The notes under the pieces are model-generated. The model was not told the DNA's origin. It searched no databases and was given only the letters and a program-made list of their open reading frames with translations. Position numbers and translations under genes: made by a program. Shown here piece by piece: positions 5,412-6,542 of a DNA stretch of 6,542 nt; the stretch's first letter is position 1; each line of letters opens with the position of its first letter. Origin of the DNA: Chloroflexota bacterium (lineage in GTDB: Bacteria; Chloroflexota; Anaerolineae; Anaerolineales; UBA11579); the NCBI GenBank assembly GCA_003250455.1, contig QKGK01000544.1, positions 1 through 6,542 on the forward strand. The letters run 5' to 3'.

Positions 5412-6119
5412 ATGACCGAATTACGTGGAGACGAACGCGCCGCTTATGTGCAGCGCATGTTTGGGCGCATTGCCCAACGCTACGACCTGATGAACCGCCT
5501 GATGACCGTGGGACAGGATGTCCGCTGGCGCAGGGAACTGATCCGCAATCTGGAGATTGCCCCCAACAGCGTGGTGCTGGACCTGGGTTCCGGCACCGGC
5601 GATATCGCCCTGGAGATCAAGCGCCGCTACCCGGACGCCATGGTAGTGGCCAGCGATTTTACTGCCGAGATGCTGCTGGTGGGCAAGGAGCGCCCCGGCG
5701 GCGGGCAGATCAGCTGGGTGATGGCGGACGCCATGCACCTGCCGTTTGCCAGCGAATGCGCCGACGTGGTCACCTCCGGCTTTTTGCTGCGCAACGTGCC
5801 CGACGTTTCCCAAACACTGGGGGAATACTTCCGGGCGCTCAAGCCGGGGGGGCGCGGCGCCAGCATCGACACCACGCCGCCGCATGATAACTGGCTGCGG
5901 CCGTTCCTCAACTTCCACCTGCACACGGTCATCCCCGCACTGGGACGCCTGATCGCCGGCGACAGCGAAGCCTACACCTATCTGCCCGATTCCACCGAGC
6001 AGTTTCTGCCTGCCGAGACCCTGGCTGAACGCTTCCGGCAGGCAGGCTTCCAGGGGGTGAGCTTTGTGCGCCGCATGTTCGGCACCATTGGCATCCATTG
6101 GGGGAAGAAAACAGCCTGA
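5412..6119 (+). CDS. ubiE: Demethylmenaquinone methyltransferase (MenG/UbiE family)
   Basis: S-adenosylmethionine-dependent C-methyltransferase (235 residues), which acts late in quinone synthesis and converts demethylmenaquinone to menaquinone (or the corresponding ubiquinone step). Family blocks occur in order: YVQRMFGRIAQRYDLMNRLM (12-31), motif I VLDLGSGTGDI (55-65), acidic Asp82 in VASDFT, ADAMHLPF (105-112), SGFLLRNVPD (122-131), LKPGGR (143-148) and DTTPP (153-157). In the first UbiE signature an Asp (36) stands about where many homologues have His, and in the second Ser151 and Ile152 precede DTTPP, replacing the usual acidic pattern; both look like lineage variation. AGAGGT lies five bases before the ATG at 5412. 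It is probably co-transcribed with the ABC genes 29 nt upstream and ends at the terminator at 6149. A menaquinone rather than ubiquinone role is inferred from the likely lineage. Confidence 0.94.
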   Translation: MTELRGDERAAYVQRMFGRIAQRYDLMNRLMTVGQDVRWRRELIRNLEIAPNSVVLDLGSGTGDIALEIKRRYPDAMVVASDFTAEMLLVGKERPGGGQISWVMADAMHLPFASECADVVTSGFLLRNVPDVSQTLGEYFRALKPGGRGASIDTTPPHDNWLRPFLNFHLHTVIPALGRLIAGDSEAYTYLPDSTEQFLPAETLAERFRQAGFQGVSFVRRMFGTIGIHWGKKTA

Positions 6120-6148
6120 CTCGAAGTAATATCGGAATTTTTACTCTC

Positions 6149-6179
6149 CTCCGCTGTGTTTGCATGGCGGAGTTTTTTT
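6149..6179 (+). terminator. Intrinsic terminator of the ABC-ubiE operon
   Basis: A 10-bp stem (6149-6158 with 6163-6172; CTCCGCTGTG with CATGGCGGAG, including two G-T wobbles) closes a TTTG loop and is followed by seven T residues (6173-6179). It begins 29 nt after the ubiE stop codon. Confidence 0.9.
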
Positions 6180-6198
6180 AATCAGTATTGATAACCAT

Positions 6199-6233
6199 TT
6201 GTAATATTATTCACAGTTATTCGTATTTATAAA
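6199..6233 (+). promoter_or_regulatory. AT-rich possible promoter for the leader and secreted-protein gene
   Basis: After the ubiE terminator the sequence is strongly AT-rich. TATAAA (6228-6233) and TATTTA (6224-6229) are possible -10 boxes, and TTGTAA (6199-6204) is a possible -35 at a poor spacing. A promoter is expected between the terminator and the structured leader, but the exact site cannot be fixed by eye. Confidence 0.3.
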
Positions 6234-6236
6234 TGG

Positions 6237-6353
6237 AAGCGATGAACCAAAGATGTATGATTGGTCGCTTTCTCCTGGGGCGTATTAGTTTGAATGCAGG
6301 GGAGCATCTTTGGGGAGCCAGCAGCGAAACCGGCCGTGTTGTGCCGGTTTTTT
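6237..6353 (+). ncRNA. Unassigned structured leader RNA with alternative stems
   Basis: Several paired elements are packed between the ubiE terminator and the next gene. Hairpin A: AAGCGA (6237-6242) pairs with TCGCTT (6265-6270), and CCAA (6247-6250) with TTGG (6261-6264), leaving a 4-nt bulge. Hairpin B: CTCC (6272-6275) pairs with GGAG (6301-6304), and TG (6276-6277) with CA (6297-6298). A long-range perfect 9-bp stem joins CCAAAGATG (6247-6255) to CATCTTTGG (6305-6313); it uses the same bases as hairpin A, so the two exclude each other. A terminator-like hairpin follows at 6327-6353. This is the layout of a riboswitch or attenuator. I compared it from memory with c-di-GMP, c-di-AMP, manganese and T-box consensus motifs and found no convincing match. 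It could also be a small stand-alone RNA. Confidence 0.4.
6327..6353 (+). terminator. Terminator-like hairpin in the leader
   Basis: AAACCGGC (6327-6334) pairs with GCCGGTTT (6343-6350) around an 8-nt loop; T residues run from 6348 to 6353. It lies about 95 nt before the secreted-protein start and about 150 nt after the ubiE operon's own terminator. It therefore probably ends or attenuates a transcript that begins in the gap. Confidence 0.65.
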
Positions 6354-6362
6354 GTGTTCATA

Positions 6363-6389
6363 GAGGAGGTGATGACTATCGGGCGGTAA
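6363..6389 (+). promoter_or_regulatory. Strong SD-like sequence with a five-codon ORF
   Basis: AGGAGGTGAT (6364-6373) is fully complementary to the 3' end of typical bacterial 16S rRNA. The only start near it is an ATG at 6372, two bases after AGGAGG, opening a five-codon frame (MTIGR) that stops at TAA 6387-6389. That spacing is too short for normal initiation. It could be a ribosome stand-by or leader-peptide site for the downstream gene, or a chance match. Confidence 0.25.
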
Positions 6390-6448
6390 GTGTTTCACCA
6401 AATTGATTCCAAGAATTTTATCTGTTTTTATGAGGAGTGAACGAAATC

Positions 6449-6542
6449 ATGTCGAAGAAATTGTTTTTTGTGTTGGTTGTGTTGTTTGCCTTGCTGATCA
6501 GCACTTCTGTTGCCTCTGCTGGTACCTGTACCACGATCCAGT
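6449..6542 (+). CDS. Secreted protein, N-terminal signal peptide only (cut by window edge)
   Basis: The first 31 residues of a protein that runs past the window end. They form a textbook Sec signal peptide: positive start (MSKK), a hydrophobic core of about 17 residues (LFFVLVVLFALLISTSV) and an ASA-Gly cleavage site near residue 24. There is no lipobox Cys at +1, so signal peptidase I is expected. The mature part starts GTCTT and its family cannot be told. GAGGAG (6432-6437) precedes the ATG with an 11-nt gap. It lies downstream of the structured leader and its terminator-like hairpin, which may control it. Confidence 0.75.
   Translation, partial: MSKKLFFVLVVLFALLISTSVASAGTCTTIQ

Noticed and set aside
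5421..6098. Minus-strand open frame of 225 aa opposite ubiE
   Set aside because: Low-complexity antisense shadow; ubiE on the plus strand is certain.
4680..6119. Plus-strand open frame of 479 aa across the permease and ubiE
   Set aside because: It is the ubiE frame left open through the out-of-frame permease gene. The first half has no family resemblance, while the permease frame has clear helices and an EAA loop; ubiE starts at 5412 with its own SD.
6237..6353. c-di-AMP, c-di-GMP-I, manganese or T-box leader
   Set aside because: The position before a secreted protein and a GGGGAG motif suggested these, but the conserved loop sequences recalled for each class are not present.

Overview
The window looks like bacterial chromosome. 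Most genes are GC-rich, and the combination of a MenG/UbiE methyltransferase with a NitT/TauT-like importer and scattered accessory genes would fit Chloroflexota (Anaerolineae-like). That placement is inferred from protein flavour only. The stretch from about 820 to 2400 is visibly AT-richer and encodes proteins of a Firmicutes type (a Bacillus AdhR-like MerR regulator and a DUF3737 protein), which suggests lateral acquisition.

Left half, minus strand (1-2362): a carbonyl/electrophile-stress module. Reading leftwards it has a DUF3737 protein (2272-1349), an AdhR-like MerR regulator with a cysteine at position 52 (1210-827), a 131-aa manganese-type cupin closely resembling the bacterial (R)-hydroxynitrile lyases (815-420), and an aldo/keto reductase cut by the window edge (377-1). 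Two places, one upstream of DUF3737 and one upstream of merR, carry the same regulatory cassette. Each has two tandem MerR-type promoters with a TGGAG-CTCCA dyad in a 19-bp spacer, set 42-43 bp apart. The four operators tie all four genes into one predicted regulon and are the most striking feature of the window.

Middle (2363-3862): a cluster of degenerate repeats and a long palindrome (2441-2550), a small Tag-like (3-methyladenine DNA glycosylase I fold) protein on the minus strand with a clear sigma-70-type promoter, and a DUF1579-like protein on the plus strand. A 226-bp gap with little recognisable content follows.

Right half, plus strand (3863-6179): a compact operon of an ABC ATPase, a permease whose start overlaps the ATPase stop (ATGA), and menG/ubiE 29 nt further on. 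It is closed by a strong intrinsic terminator. No substrate-binding protein lies next to the transporter. From 6180 to 6448 is a non-coding leader with two mutually exclusive stems and its own terminator-like hairpin. It lies ahead of a secreted protein that begins at 6449 and runs off the window; I could not assign this leader to a known riboswitch class.
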